This document shows positions 10,527-18,435 of a DNA stretch of 45,361 nucleotides, one piece after another. Source of the DNA: a virus; IMG/VR virus record IMGVR_UViG_3300044627_001800, positions 1-45,361 of that record; one strand, 5' to 3'. The translations under genes and the position numbers were made by a program. The notes beneath the pieces are model-generated. The model did no database searches, had not been told where the DNA came from, and saw only the letters and a list, made by a program, of their open reading frames with translations. Position 1 is the stretch's first letter. Each line of letters starts with the position of its first letter.

Positions 10527-11656
10527 TACGAAACCCTTACAATAATAGTATCTTCATTAATGCGACCCGTGGCTAAGGATTCTTTCGTAGACAAATCGCC
10601 CATCAACTTGCGTAGAATAATCTTACCGCCACCAAGAACATCCTTGAGAGTCACTTCTGGTTTGCGGAGTCGCTTGCTGATTGAAGTGCTTTCTTCAAAA
10701 TTTTGTAGTGTAGTGCCTTTAACACTCAAGCCTTTTGCATTGTATGCGTTATATACAGACAACGTGCGAGTCTTGGTATTGAAAGTCCATACTTGCAAAG
10801 CACCAATCATCTTTTCTGGCGGCACACTTGTTAATCCAAGTTCAGCAAAGTCTTTCATATACTTTACTTTCGAAACTAGAACACTTGCGGGCTTTTCTTT
10901 CACCTTGCGCTTCTTACGCACAGGTTTATTTGTAACACTCAGATTGTTTGTCACGACAACAATTGAATCCAAAAAGTCTTTGAATCGTTTGAGTTCTGGC
11001 TTCTTGAAGTTTGAATAACCCTCAACAAGTTGTTCATCAACGCCATTGATAGCATCCATAACTTCTTCGGACACACCAACGTAATGGTCGCAAATTTTCT
11101 TTGCAACAACAGAAGATAGATTACGTCCTTTGAGATAATTTTCAATGTCAATGGTTGATCTACACTTGTTCATCACAAAGTCATCAACGATGCCTTCTAG
11201 TTCACCAATCTCTTCACCCGCTTTGTCGCGAATACGATCTTGAATAGAAGGCGCTGGCGCAGTAGATACAGATACTACAACCTGTTTTTCTGCGGAAAGT
11301 TCTTTCGCTTTTGATAGCAGTTCTTTAAATTGTTCGACAAACTTCTGCTTAACGTTTTCGGTAGGAATTAATCCACGGCTCATCATCCGCGCAATCTTTC
11401 CAGTCTGAGAATTAAATTCGGAATCTGTCAAAGACTTGATCAAAGCAATTTCATCCTTGCTTCGACCAACACCTTGCATGTATTCGAGTAAGAATGTTCT
11501 ACATTGTTTTGTATCAACAAAGTAAGCATACCAATTGAACGCGCCAATGAGTGCAGAATTTTTCTCTGCATCACTCATCGTTTCTTGATTGGTCCAAGAC
11601 GGTTCTTGACCCAACCACTTTTCTTCGCCACCGGTCGAAATTCTCGACAGTTTCAT
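10526..11656 (-). CDS. Large conserved phage protein of unknown function
   Basis: 376 residues. ATG at 11656 preceded by AGGATAAAA. N-terminal part recalls YxxRHHxCRxFL-type helical domains (FNWYAYFVDTKQCRTFLLEY); central region KFVEQFKELLSKAKELSAEK is coiled; C-terminal half is basic (PVRKKRKVKEKP) with a beta-rich end. Genes like this occur in T4-like phages next to RNase H. No motif permits a function. Confidence 0.7.
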   Translation of the reverse strand: MKLSRISTGGEEKWLGQEPSWTNQETMSDAEKNSALIGAFNWYAYFVDTKQCRTFLLEYMQGVGRSKDEIALIKSLTDSEFNSQTGKIARMMSRGLIPTENVKQKFVEQFKELLSKAKELSAEKQVVVSVSTAPAPSIQDRIRDKAGEEIGELEGIVDDFVMNKCRSTIDIENYLKGRNLSSVVAKKICDHYVGVSEEVMDAINGVDEQLVEGYSNFKKPELKRFKDFLDSIVVVTNNLSVTNKPVRKKRKVKEKPASVLVSKVKYMKDFAELGLTSVPPEKMIGALQVWTFNTKTRTLSVYNAYNAKGLSVKGTTLQNFEESTSISKRLRKPEVTLKDVLGGGKIILRKLMGDLSTKESLATGRINEDTIIVRVS

Positions 11657-11659
11657 GTT

Positions 11660-11986
11660 TTATCCTATAGAAAATTCAATCCTACGAATCGAATCATAAC
11701 GGAATGAACGCCATTCGTTCTTTTCCAGATCGACAACGGAAAGTGTTTCTTCATTTGTCGCACGAACACGCTCAGTCTTTTTCTCATAAGACGGCATATG
11801 ATCTTCACGCAAAGAACACTTCATAACACGCATTGTACCATCTTTCTTTTGGAAAGTCAATGTTGCGGTTTCGTTCTTTAGAATACCCTTCAGAAACTCT
11901 CGAAACTTCTTTTGTTCCTTGGGTGTAGCCTGTGCATAGTATCCATCAATCATAGTATTGATCATTTCTTTATCCTCTTGTGTCAT
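11660..11986 (-). CDS. DUF2693-like phage protein
   Basis: 108 residues. The core (LTFQKKDGTMRVMKCSLRED, then NEETLSVVDLEKNEWRSFRY) matches my recollection of DUF2693, a small beta-barrel found in T4-like phages, preceded by a helical region. Likely nucleic-acid or protein interaction, unproven. Confidence 0.75.
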   Translation of the reverse strand: MTQEDKEMINTMIDGYYAQATPKEQKKFREFLKGILKNETATLTFQKKDGTMRVMKCSLREDHMPSYEKKTERVRATNEETLSVVDLEKNEWRSFRYDSIRRIEFSIG

Positions 11987-11987
11987 A

Positions 11988-12365
11988 TTAATTTTTCACC
12001 TTTACAAATTCTCCAGGATCATAATTCATATTGGTAGTCACAAGTCTACCCTTATATTCATACGTTACCTGATATCCACGAACAACATTTAAAATTTCTT
12101 CATCGTGCATAATTTTGCACCTGATCATATTGTTAGGCGTTACTCTAACAACATTCTCATACTTATCTATATGAACTCGCTCTACAACTTTTTCGCATAC
12201 GTTTCTGCTTACAAGTCTAGGCATATGGTCGACAATCATAGACTTCGACACAACCTTTGCCATGTATTCATCGCCAAATTCTTTTGTAGAATCCTGCACT
12301 ATCACAACCTCTGCTTTTGCGGCAACTGCTACAAAAAGCAAAGCATAACATAATTTAGTTTTCAT
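11988..12365 (-). CDS. Exported protein, partner of the glycine-zipper gene
   Basis: 125 residues with a signal peptide (MKTKLCYALLFVAVAAKA). The C-terminal part VRGYQVTYEYKGRLVTTNMN is clearly similar to the C-terminus of the upstream gene's product (VTGYNVTIEYEGELRTVRMH), so the two arose by duplication, but this one lacks the glycine zipper. Starts inside the upstream stop (4-base overlap). Periplasmic or outer-membrane location expected. Confidence 0.75.
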   Translation of the reverse strand: MKTKLCYALLFVAVAAKAEVVIVQDSTKEFGDEYMAKVVSKSMIVDHMPRLVSRNVCEKVVERVHIDKYENVVRVTPNNMIRCKIMHDEEILNVVRGYQVTYEYKGRLVTTNMNYDPGEFVKVKN

Positions 12366-12838
12366 TCGATCACATATACACGCTTAACAACCTTTACAGG
12401 AACGCGGTCAGCAGGAGGACGGTGCATACGCACGGTTCTCAACTCACCTTCGTATTCAATCGTGACATTGTATCCAGTCACTTGATTGAAATATTCTCTA
12501 TCGTGATACGTGGTGCATTTTTCGCGAGGAACAGTTTGACCTTCAGTAACATGATCTCCGATTACAGCGCCAGCAATTGCACCTACAACAGTTCCTGCGG
12601 TTCTGTCTTTCGCCATATTGTTGCCAACAGCACCACCGACAATTGCACCCACAACAGGACCAGCATTACTCTGTCTCTCTACAATGGTACATGTGGTTCT
12701 AGGAACAGTTCTGTATCCAGTAGATTGAAGTGGCTCTGCCGAGATAACTCTAGCATAACCATGTTGAACAATTTCTTGTGCAGATGCACCCATCGCTAAA
12801 CTTGCAACAACCGCACCAACAAGCATTTTCATTTTCAT
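12362..12838 (-). CDS. Exported glycine-zipper (2TM) protein
   Basis: 158 residues: signal peptide MKMKMLVGAVVASLAMGASA, a conserved Cys-containing strand region, then two glycine-zipper helices (GPVVGAIVGGAVGNNMAK and AGTVVGAIAGAVIGDHV), as in the Rickettsia 17-kDa antigen/SlyB type of outer-membrane protein, and a beta-rich C-terminus. In bacteria such proteins sit in the outer membrane; in a phage they could alter the envelope during infection or take part in lysis. Its Cys residues are conserved with the downstream paralogue. Confidence 0.85.
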   Translation of the reverse strand: MKMKMLVGAVVASLAMGASAQEIVQHGYARVISAEPLQSTGYRTVPRTTCTIVERQSNAGPVVGAIVGGAVGNNMAKDRTAGTVVGAIAGAVIGDHVTEGQTVPREKCTTYHDREYFNQVTGYNVTIEYEGELRTVRMHRPPADRVPVKVVKRVYVIE

Positions 12839-13095
12839 GATTCTTTTGCCTTACCCACCAAGTGACGAATTAAAAATATAAACCACGCAACTGCAAACAT
12901 TTGCGGAAACTCAACAGCAACAACTTGACCAAACAATGCATTCACGGCATGTAATGTTAGCCAAGATGCACCGAGATACCACAGGAACATTCCTATGGTA
13001 ATGAAAACAATGAACCACAATGCCGCGGCTTTTGCGTCATCAGGATTCATGTTCTTTAGTGATTCCTTCAAAATTTTCTTTGCATCAGCATCCAT
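12835..13095 (-). CDS. Small membrane protein
   Basis: 86 residues from the second ATG (13095), which has GGAGAAC five bases upstream; the ATG at 13107 lacks one. Two hydrophobic segments (LWFIVFITIGMFLWYLG and FAVAWFIFLIRHL). Last-in, first-read gene of the unit behind the late promoter at 13129. Could be a holin-type protein, but no evidence beyond topology. Confidence 0.75.
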   Translation of the reverse strand: MDADAKKILKESLKNMNPDDAKAAALWFIVFITIGMFLWYLGASWLTLHAVNALFGQVVAVEFPQMFAVAWFIFLIRHLVGKAKES

Positions 13096-13128
13096 AATGT
13101 TCTCCATTCATACGATATAATAATAACA

Positions 13129-13136
13129 TATTTATA
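13129..13136 (-). promoter_or_regulatory. T4-type late promoter
   Basis: Exact TATAAATA about 35 bases before the membrane-protein start. In T4 this is the gp55/gp33 late-promoter core. Confidence 0.7.
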
Positions 13137-13149
13137 GAGCCGTGTCAAG

Positions 13150-13464
13150 TCAAAATGTATTCAGGCTAGGTTCGTAAGTGGCAATCAATTCACGCTCACG
13201 CTGGTGCGCTGGCTTACGACCACGAACAACTTCGACAACTTCATATCGCCATTCACAATCGGCTAAATCACGAATTGCTTGGCAGAATGTCCAATCTTTA
13301 GTTTCGCGCATTGCACGACTCACATGCTTTTGCCAGCGAATTTTGACGGACTTAAGATATGCTTGACCGAGTGCGACAGTCAAACCGATATAGGTATCAC
13401 CGGTGTCTACGCAAGTCACCTGATAAATTACATGGTTTCTATCTGAACGTTTTTTTCTCAACAT
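13150..13464 (-). CDS. GIY-YIG-like nuclease domain protein
   Basis: 104 residues from MLRKKR at 13464. The core reads HVIYQVTCVDTGDTYIGLT (degenerate GIY...YIG), then RWQKHV and RERELIATYEPSLN, giving the conserved Arg, His and Glu of GIY-YIG endonucleases. It is a stand-alone domain with no DNA-binding tail, so homing is unlikely; small phage versions are of unknown role. It has its own promoter at 13471-13498. Confidence 0.8.
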   Translation of the reverse strand: MLRKKRSDRNHVIYQVTCVDTGDTYIGLTVALGQAYLKSVKIRWQKHVSRAMRETKDWTFCQAIRDLADCEWRYEVVEVVRGRKPAHQRERELIATYEPSLNTF

Positions 13465-13470
13465 GCTTAT

Positions 13471-13498
13471 AGTATACCACAATGGGACGCTTTGTCAA
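13471..13498 (-). promoter_or_regulatory. Sigma70 promoter
   Basis: TTGACA (13498-13493), 16 bases, TATACT (13476-13471), immediately before the GIY-YIG-like gene. Confidence 0.8.
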
Positions 13499-13689
13499 GT
13501 GTTTTTTGCGTTTGTTGCATAAAAACAACACTCTAAGTCATTGATTTTAGTTATGTTAGCGATTACTGACTAGGCAAAAGCGGCAAACTTACTAAATAAG
13601 CATTGTAAAATCGTAATGGTGGGTAATTTTAAAACATGAATATGAGAGGACAAATGACTAAAACAAAAAAATAAGAGAGGTAAAAAACT
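13499..13689. other. Divergent intergenic region
   Basis: 191 bases between divergent units. Holds a TGTTG/CAACA hairpin (about 13514-13531), a plus-strand CTAAATAAG that is a weak match to the late-promoter core, and a possible leader peptide MTKTKK with its own AGAGGA, ending just before the GAGAGG that serves the next gene. Confidence 0.45.
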
Positions 13690-14856
13690 ATGACAATCGG
13701 CAGAAAGACCGCATTGGCGGTGCTTTTTGTTATGATGTATGGGAATGGTGTAGCCCAAGAAACCACAACGGTGAATACAAATAACACCTCAACAAGCACA
13801 TCTACAGTAAATAGCACGAACAATAGCACTTCAACAAGCACGAATACTAGCGATTCAACTGTAAACAGCACCAGCACAAACACAAATAACAACAATAACG
13901 TTAGCACCAGCACTTCAACTAATGTAAACACCAACAATAACATTAATAGTGGTACTCAGACGTTTAACAACAACAACGTGAATTCTGGAACAATGACGTA
14001 TAATAACAATAACGTCAATTCCGGAACGATGACTTACAACAATAACAATGTAAACGCATCGACAAGCACAAACACTAATGTAAACACCAACAATAACATT
14101 AATAGTGGCACACAGACGTTCAATAATAATAACGTCAATAGTAGCACTTCAACTTCGACAAACGTAAACACTAATAATAACATTAATAGTGGCGATCAAA
14201 CTATTCGCAACGTAATGAGTGGTGGTACAACAAACACAAACAATAACAACAATGTGAATACGTCAACGTCTACCAGCGATAATACAAATCGTAATATCAA
14301 TACTGGTGATATGACAAATAGAAATATTAACACATCAACAGTAGCAAGCGATAATAAGAATACGAACGTCAATCAAAACATTAATAGTGGTGATATGACT
14401 AATCGCAACATCAATGAAACCACAATTACTCAGCGAGTGATTCAGCCTCCACCAACTGCGGTTGCGCCTGCAATGATGAGTGGTGGTAACAACGACTTAT
14501 GTACCACAGGAACATCAGGTTCAGTTCAGACGCAAATCTTTGGTGTGTCTTCTGGCGGTACAGTTCGTGATATGAATTGCGAACGTTTGAAGTTATCTAA
14601 GACACTATTTGATATGGGTATGAAAGTTGCGGCAGTCGCTACAATGTGTCAAGATAGAAGAGTGTTTGATTCTATGTTAGCCGCTGGTACACCATGTCCC
14701 GCAGAAGGAAAGATTGGTGAACAAGCAAGAGCATATTGGGAAGCAAACCCAGAGAAAATTCCTAAACTAGATGAGCCAAAATCAGATGACACATATAAGA
14801 AAGTTGGTATCGGCAGTTTGCTCGGTATTGCTGTGTTTAAGTTATTCGGTATGTAA
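13690..14856 (+). CDS. Exported Asn/Thr/Ser-repeat protein
   Basis: 388 residues. Signal peptide MTIGRKTALAVLFVMMYGNGVAQ, then about 220 residues of Asn/Thr/Ser low-complexity repeats (units such as NVNTNNNINSGTQTF and NVNSGTMTYNNN), then a conserved C-terminal domain with CERLKLSKTLFDMGMKVAA and MCQDRRVFDSMLAAGTPCP and a final hydrophobic helix GIGSLLGIAVFKLFGM. The repeat could form a beta-solenoid or fibril-like filament. First gene of the only plus-strand unit. GAGAGG precedes the start. Its last 86 bases are shared, in another reading frame, with the next gene. Role in adhesion or virion surface is inference. Confidence 0.85.
   Translation: MTIGRKTALAVLFVMMYGNGVAQETTTVNTNNTSTSTSTVNSTNNSTSTSTNTSDSTVNSTSTNTNNNNNVSTSTSTNVNTNNNINSGTQTFNNNNVNSGTMTYNNNNVNSGTMTYNNNNVNASTSTNTNVNTNNNINSGTQTFNNNNVNSSTSTSTNVNTNNNINSGDQTIRNVMSGGTTNTNNNNNVNTSTSTSDNTNRNINTGDMTNRNINTSTVASDNKNTNVNQNINSGDMTNRNINETTITQRVIQPPPTAVAPAMMSGGNNDLCTTGTSGSVQTQIFGVSSGGTVRDMNCERLKLSKTLFDMGMKVAAVATMCQDRRVFDSMLAAGTPCPAEGKIGEQARAYWEANPEKIPKLDEPKSDDTYKKVGIGSLLGIAVFKLFGM
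13771..14420 (+). repeat. Degenerate AAC/ACN-rich coding repeat
   Basis: About 650 bases built from Asn, Thr, Ser and Val codons. Longer units recur, for instance GTAAACACCAACAATAACAT at about 13924 and 14086 and a similar copy near 14164. Probably prone to slippage and length variation between relatives. Confidence 0.75.
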
Positions 14857-16633
14857 TGCACAAGTGACTGCAACGGGTCAACTAGATCCTACGCAAGTTT
14901 ACACTACCGGCAACATTGTTCAACAGACAACTCAAGGCGGTCCAACGCCTTGGGTGAATGGCGTCTATCAGGATAATCTCACATGTTGGGCATGGGGAGA
15001 CCCTGGTTATTGCGGACCAAATGCAATCGTTCGTCCCGGAGGCAGTATCAATTTCTCATTTGGTCAGACAGACTTGTATCAATCTCAAGCAATTGCAAGT
15101 ATTCTTCCAAATACAGGAACTGGATTGCGTGTGAATGGATACAATTTTGGTTTCATGGCTAAGAACGGAAATGGATGGGATGATGGTCGCACAGACTCAT
15201 TGTATGCATATGTGCATCTTAAAGACTCTGGCGGTAAATTATTAGAGTATGATACTTATAATCTAAACTATCAATTTAATTGGACCAACTTTAATTATTC
15301 AAAGACTTTTACAACACCATATTCAGCACCTACGCTAGGAAATGTTACATATGGATTTGTAGGTCGTGATAACAATGGATGGGCAGGTCCTTATGGTCCT
15401 GAAATCTATAACGTCAGTTTCAGTCTGAAGTATTCTGTAGATCCATGTAGCGTTGACGTATTGAGTTCTCCATCATGTCCTGGATATCTTGATGCGTTGG
15501 CTAAGTTAGTTCCACCAACACCAACCGCGAGTATAACTTATGAACCAACAACAGCAACCATTACTCCAACCGTCACAACAGCACCTAGCGTATCTGCGCC
15601 AGCAACAACCACAACAGAAGTTGTCGCAACAACACCTGTCGCAACAACCAGCACTAGTAGCGGTCCAACAACTGGAGCAGGAACGCCTACATCCTCAGTT
15701 GCATCCGTAAGTGCAACTCCATCTGCAATAAATCCACAACCAAAAGTGGGTGAAGTTCAGACTAGTTCAGCGCCAAAATCTACAGTATCAACATCTCAGA
15801 TTTTGAGTATTGTGTCAGGCGAACAATCTAGAATTGGAAACATTGAAAAGACGGTGGTGCAAGAAGCAGTTCAACAGGCAATCTCTGCCGGTGCGTCAGC
15901 AACAGCACAAGCAGAATCAATAGCCGCTTCTGCACAGGCACAAAGCATTGCGTCATCTAATGCACAACAGAGTTCTGCGTCAACACAAGGCGGTGTAGAT
16001 CAAAGGACAACACAAAGTCAATCATTCGCAATATCGCCAGTAAGAGAAAACAATCCCACAAGTCTTGCCTCATTGAATGCGGCTAGAGATCAGAGTCTAT
16101 CTGCATCTAATCAAGGTTCAGTAGATTCTAGCAATTCTTTTAATGGCATACAAATTGGATTGGTATCAAATTCATACTTTCAGAATGCAAGCAGAATGCA
16201 AGAAACTTCAACAGTAGCATCAATCGTTGCGCCAGTGACATATTCTCTTGTTTCACCAAGACAAATTCAAACTACAATTGATGAATTAAAATCTGAGGGT
16301 ATTAAATTTGGTGAAAGAAACATCATTGATATGGCAACACAAAAATCTCAAATTGAAGATACATCTTCAAGACAACAAACAGGTCCATCAGTTAAAAAGA
16401 ATGTGAAAGATAATGACGCGGCTGGTGGTGTTACAATTGCATCAATCGCAAAACAGCCACAAGGTTTTGAATCTTATATGGGTGCTTTAGCAGACGCGCA
16501 GTTTTATGCACCAAAAGAAATTTACAGAAATCAAAGAGTGATCGACAATGCTAGAGTATTGAGAGGTTTAACCGGCGGTAGCGATAGATTGCATCAACAA
16601 ATGATAGACCAACAATACAACTTAGGAAGGTAA
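14771..16633 (+). CDS. Large exported Thr/Ser/Ala-rich phage protein
   Basis: 620 residues from 14771, or 615 from a second ATG at 14786 that starts directly with the signal peptide (MTHIRKLVSAVCSVLLCLSY, cut after CNA). N-terminal ~220 residues are beta-rich with aromatic/Gly patterns (WAWGDPGYCGPNAIV, GRDNNGWAGPYGPEIYNVSF), like a lectin or jelly-roll domain. A Pro/Thr/Ser linker and a long Ala/Ser/Gln-rich helical region follow, then a conserved C-terminal block (QPQGFESYMGALADAQFYAP). No clear ribosome-binding site, so translation probably depends on the overlapping upstream gene. Function unknown; a surface or tail-associated protein is inferred. Confidence 0.8.
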   Translation: MSQNQMTHIRKLVSAVCSVLLCLSYSVCNAQVTATGQLDPTQVYTTGNIVQQTTQGGPTPWVNGVYQDNLTCWAWGDPGYCGPNAIVRPGGSINFSFGQTDLYQSQAIASILPNTGTGLRVNGYNFGFMAKNGNGWDDGRTDSLYAYVHLKDSGGKLLEYDTYNLNYQFNWTNFNYSKTFTTPYSAPTLGNVTYGFVGRDNNGWAGPYGPEIYNVSFSLKYSVDPCSVDVLSSPSCPGYLDALAKLVPPTPTASITYEPTTATITPTVTTAPSVSAPATTTTEVVATTPVATTSTSSGPTTGAGTPTSSVASVSATPSAINPQPKVGEVQTSSAPKSTVSTSQILSIVSGEQSRIGNIEKTVVQEAVQQAISAGASATAQAESIAASAQAQSIASSNAQQSSASTQGGVDQRTTQSQSFAISPVRENNPTSLASLNAARDQSLSASNQGSVDSSNSFNGIQIGLVSNSYFQNASRMQETSTVASIVAPVTYSLVSPRQIQTTIDELKSEGIKFGERNIIDMATQKSQIEDTSSRQQTGPSVKKNVKDNDAAGGVTIASIAKQPQGFESYMGALADAQFYAPKEIYRNQRVIDNARVLRGLTGGSDRLHQQMIDQQYNLGR

Positions 16634-16634
16634 T

Positions 16635-17234
16635 ATGTCAGAAGAAAAAGTAGACGTAAACAAAAAAATTGATGACGCCGAAGCGGCGATGAAAAAATAT
16701 GCGAGTAAAGATACCGTCATCAGCATTGGTGGTTACGAATTCACGCCAGCAAAACTTATGGTAGCGTTCACATTAGTGTCATCAACACTAGGTGGACTTT
16801 ATGGTGCGTTTGAAGTCTACAAAGACTATCAAGGCATGAAGAAAAAGATTGCGGAATACGTTTCTCCAGATTTGGAAGGCATCTACAAAAAGATTGAAGT
16901 GCTAGAAGTTAGCACAAACAAAACAGTAGAATACACAAATGAAATCAAGAACGATTTAAAGAGTGATATTCGTAGACTGGAAGGTGTTGTTGAAAGTGTG
17001 GAGAGAGGCACTAAAACCGATCAAAGATTAACAGATTCATCTATTAAAGAAATTAAAAGAGATGTTGATGTAACACTCAAAGAAGTTCGTAGATATTCTG
17101 ATCAATCAATTAAAGAGATGAATTCGGAATTAGTAAAAACTCAAAAAGAAACTTCAACAGAAATTCGCGCATTACGTAGGGAAGTCGATGACAAAATTAA
17201 AAAGGCATTGGACAACCCACTTGCTAATCAGTAA
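16635..17234 (+). CDS. Membrane-anchored coiled-coil protein
   Basis: 199 residues, one base after the previous stop. A single membrane segment (KLMVAFTLVSSTLGGLYGAF, about 48-67) separates a short N-terminal part from a long charged coiled coil (about 90-195; EVSTNKTVEYTNEIKNDLKS and repeats of IKEIKRDV type). Probably inner-membrane with an extended rod. Part of the plus-strand cassette. Confidence 0.75.
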   Translation: MSEEKVDVNKKIDDAEAAMKKYASKDTVISIGGYEFTPAKLMVAFTLVSSTLGGLYGAFEVYKDYQGMKKKIAEYVSPDLEGIYKKIEVLEVSTNKTVEYTNEIKNDLKSDIRRLEGVVESVERGTKTDQRLTDSSIKEIKRDVDVTLKEVRRYSDQSIKEMNSELVKTQKETSTEIRALRREVDDKIKKALDNPLANQ

Positions 17235-17427
17235 AGTTTTATTGATTACATTATGCATTTTTTATGTGTCGCAAGCATTGTCTAAACAGAAAGAACCTCC
17301 AGTATACGAATGTATTCGTTGGACTTGGTTCGGAGATGTTTACAATCGTAAAGTTGTGTGTTTAGAATGGAAAGAAAAAGATTGTTCGAATAGATTATAC
17401 AAAAATATATGTAAGGTAGAAAAATGA
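17188..17427 (+). CDS. Small exported Cys-containing protein
   Basis: 79 residues from the ATG at 17188, which has AGGGAAG just upstream; it overlaps the previous gene by 47 bases in another frame. A signal peptide or anchor (LLISKVLLITLCIFYVSQAL) is followed by a short domain with four cysteines: YECIRWTWFGDVYNRKVVCL, KDCSNRLY and NICK, suggesting two disulfides in the periplasm. Similar short proteins exist in proteobacteria and phages; function unknown. Confidence 0.7.
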   Translation: MTKLKRHWTTHLLISKVLLITLCIFYVSQALSKQKEPPVYECIRWTWFGDVYNRKVVCLEWKEKDCSNRLYKNICKVEK

Positions 17428-17918
17428 TTGATCCAATAACAGCACTTGCAGGCATACAGTCAGCAGTAGCATTAATTAAAAAAGTATCAAAGACTGTAGA
17501 TGATGTTTCGTCTTTAGGTCCTGTGCTAGGTAAATACTTTGACGCAAAAAGTGTAGCGTCAAAGGCAGCCGTAGAAGCAAAGAATAGTGGCAAAAAATCT
17601 AGTATGGGGGCGGCAATTGAAATTGAAATGGCTTTGGATCAAGCCGTTCAATTCGAAAAGGAATTACAATTACTATTCATGCAAGCCGGCAAGATTGATG
17701 TGTGGAATAAGATAAAAATGAGAAGTGCCGCTATGGATGTTGAAGCCGCACATGAGGCTAGAAAAGCAAAAGAAGCCGAGGCTAAACGCAAGAGAGAATT
17801 ACAAGAGGCTCTTGAATGGACTTTTGGTATACTCTTTATTGTTGTCTTTTTTATTGGGGTGGGTTGGGGCTTGCTAGAGTTTATAGATTACTGTAAAGCA
17901 ATAGGTTGCGGCAGATGA
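17424..17918 (+). CDS. Phage membrane protein with helical N-terminal domain
   Basis: 164 residues starting MIDPITALAGIQSAVALIKK, a start I recognise from conserved proteins of T4-like phages. A long charged helix (EAAHEARKAKEAEAKRKREL) precedes a C-terminal membrane segment (WTFGILFIVVFFIGVGWGLL). Overlaps both neighbours by four bases. Function unknown. Confidence 0.8.
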   Translation: MIDPITALAGIQSAVALIKKVSKTVDDVSSLGPVLGKYFDAKSVASKAAVEAKNSGKKSSMGAAIEIEMALDQAVQFEKELQLLFMQAGKIDVWNKIKMRSAAMDVEAAHEARKAKEAEAKRKRELQEALEWTFGILFIVVFFIGVGWGLLEFIDYCKAIGCGR

Positions 17919-18037
17919 AACCAGATCACAAATACGAAGTTTTCGATTACAAGGATAACTTTGATAAATTGCTTAAAGTTATTTGCGGCGTAATGATTGC
18001 ATCATGGCTTGTTGATGGCTTCAGATTTTTACCATAA
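17915..18037 (+). CDS. 40-residue membrane microprotein
   Basis: ATG overlaps the previous stop (ATGA); the frame runs to TAA just before a terminator. Product starts MKPDHKYEVFDYKDNFDKLL followed by a hydrophobic segment VICGVMIASWLVDGF. The coupling, position before the terminator and clean hydropathy support a real gene. Confidence 0.7.
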   Translation: MKPDHKYEVFDYKDNFDKLLKVICGVMIASWLVDGFRFLP

Positions 18038-18040
18038 AGT

Positions 18041-18077
18041 AATGCCGTATAGCCTTTCGGATATACGGCATTTTTTA
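18041..18077 (+). terminator. Intrinsic terminator of the plus-strand cassette
   Basis: ATGCCGTAT/ATACGGCAT hairpin followed by TTTTTTAT. Lies between convergent genes. Confidence 0.9.
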
Positions 18078-18083
18078 TAAACC

Positions 18084-18392
18084 TTAAGCCTTTGGTGCTC
18101 TTGGTTTGCGAGTAGTTTTTGCTTTGACTGCGGCTTTAGCCTTTGTGGCAGTTGTCTTGACTGCCTGAACTGCAACTTTAGCATCAGCAGAATCTACTTT
18201 ACCATCTTTGTTTAGATCGGCTGTCTTTTTGGCTTCATCAACCACGACCTTTGCGGTTTGCTCTAAAGCAACGCCAGCGTCTTTAAGATCAATTTTGCCA
18301 TCTTTATTGGTATCAAATCCAGTTCCGCGATTAGCGTACCAAACTGCACCAAGAACGACAACAGCAATTAAAACAACAATAATTTCTATCAT
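18084..18392 (-). CDS. Membrane-anchored protein with two EF-hand-like loops
   Basis: 102 residues: an N-terminal membrane helix (MIEIIVVLIAVVVLGAVWYA), then DTNKDGKIDLKDA (about 27-39) and DLNKDGKVDSADA (about 59-71), both with the D-x-N-x-D-G-x-I/V-D spacing of dockerin/EF-hand calcium loops, and a Lys/Ala/Pro tail resembling histone H1-like tails. Likely anchored in the inner membrane with Ca-binding loops outside. Late promoter TATAAATA lies 36 bases upstream. Function unknown. Confidence 0.8.
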   Translation of the reverse strand: MIEIIVVLIAVVVLGAVWYANRGTGFDTNKDGKIDLKDAGVALEQTAKVVVDEAKKTADLNKDGKVDSADAKVAVQAVKTTATKAKAAVKAKTTRKPRAPKA

Positions 18393-18427
18393 AACTTACT
18401 CCTCTAAGTAATTAAACATTGAACATG

Positions 18428-18435
18428 TATTTATA
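18428..18435 (-). promoter_or_regulatory. T4-type late promoter
   Basis: Exact TATAAATA between the stop of the 18436-19203 gene and the EF-hand-like gene. Confidence 0.75.

Noticed and set aside
10951-11151. Alternative minus-strand frame in the 10526-11656 gene
   Set aside because: Lies wholly inside a well-supported gene and lacks a start signal.
13150-13464. Homing endonuclease
   Set aside because: The GIY-YIG core is present but there is no DNA-binding extension, intron or inserted gene next to it.
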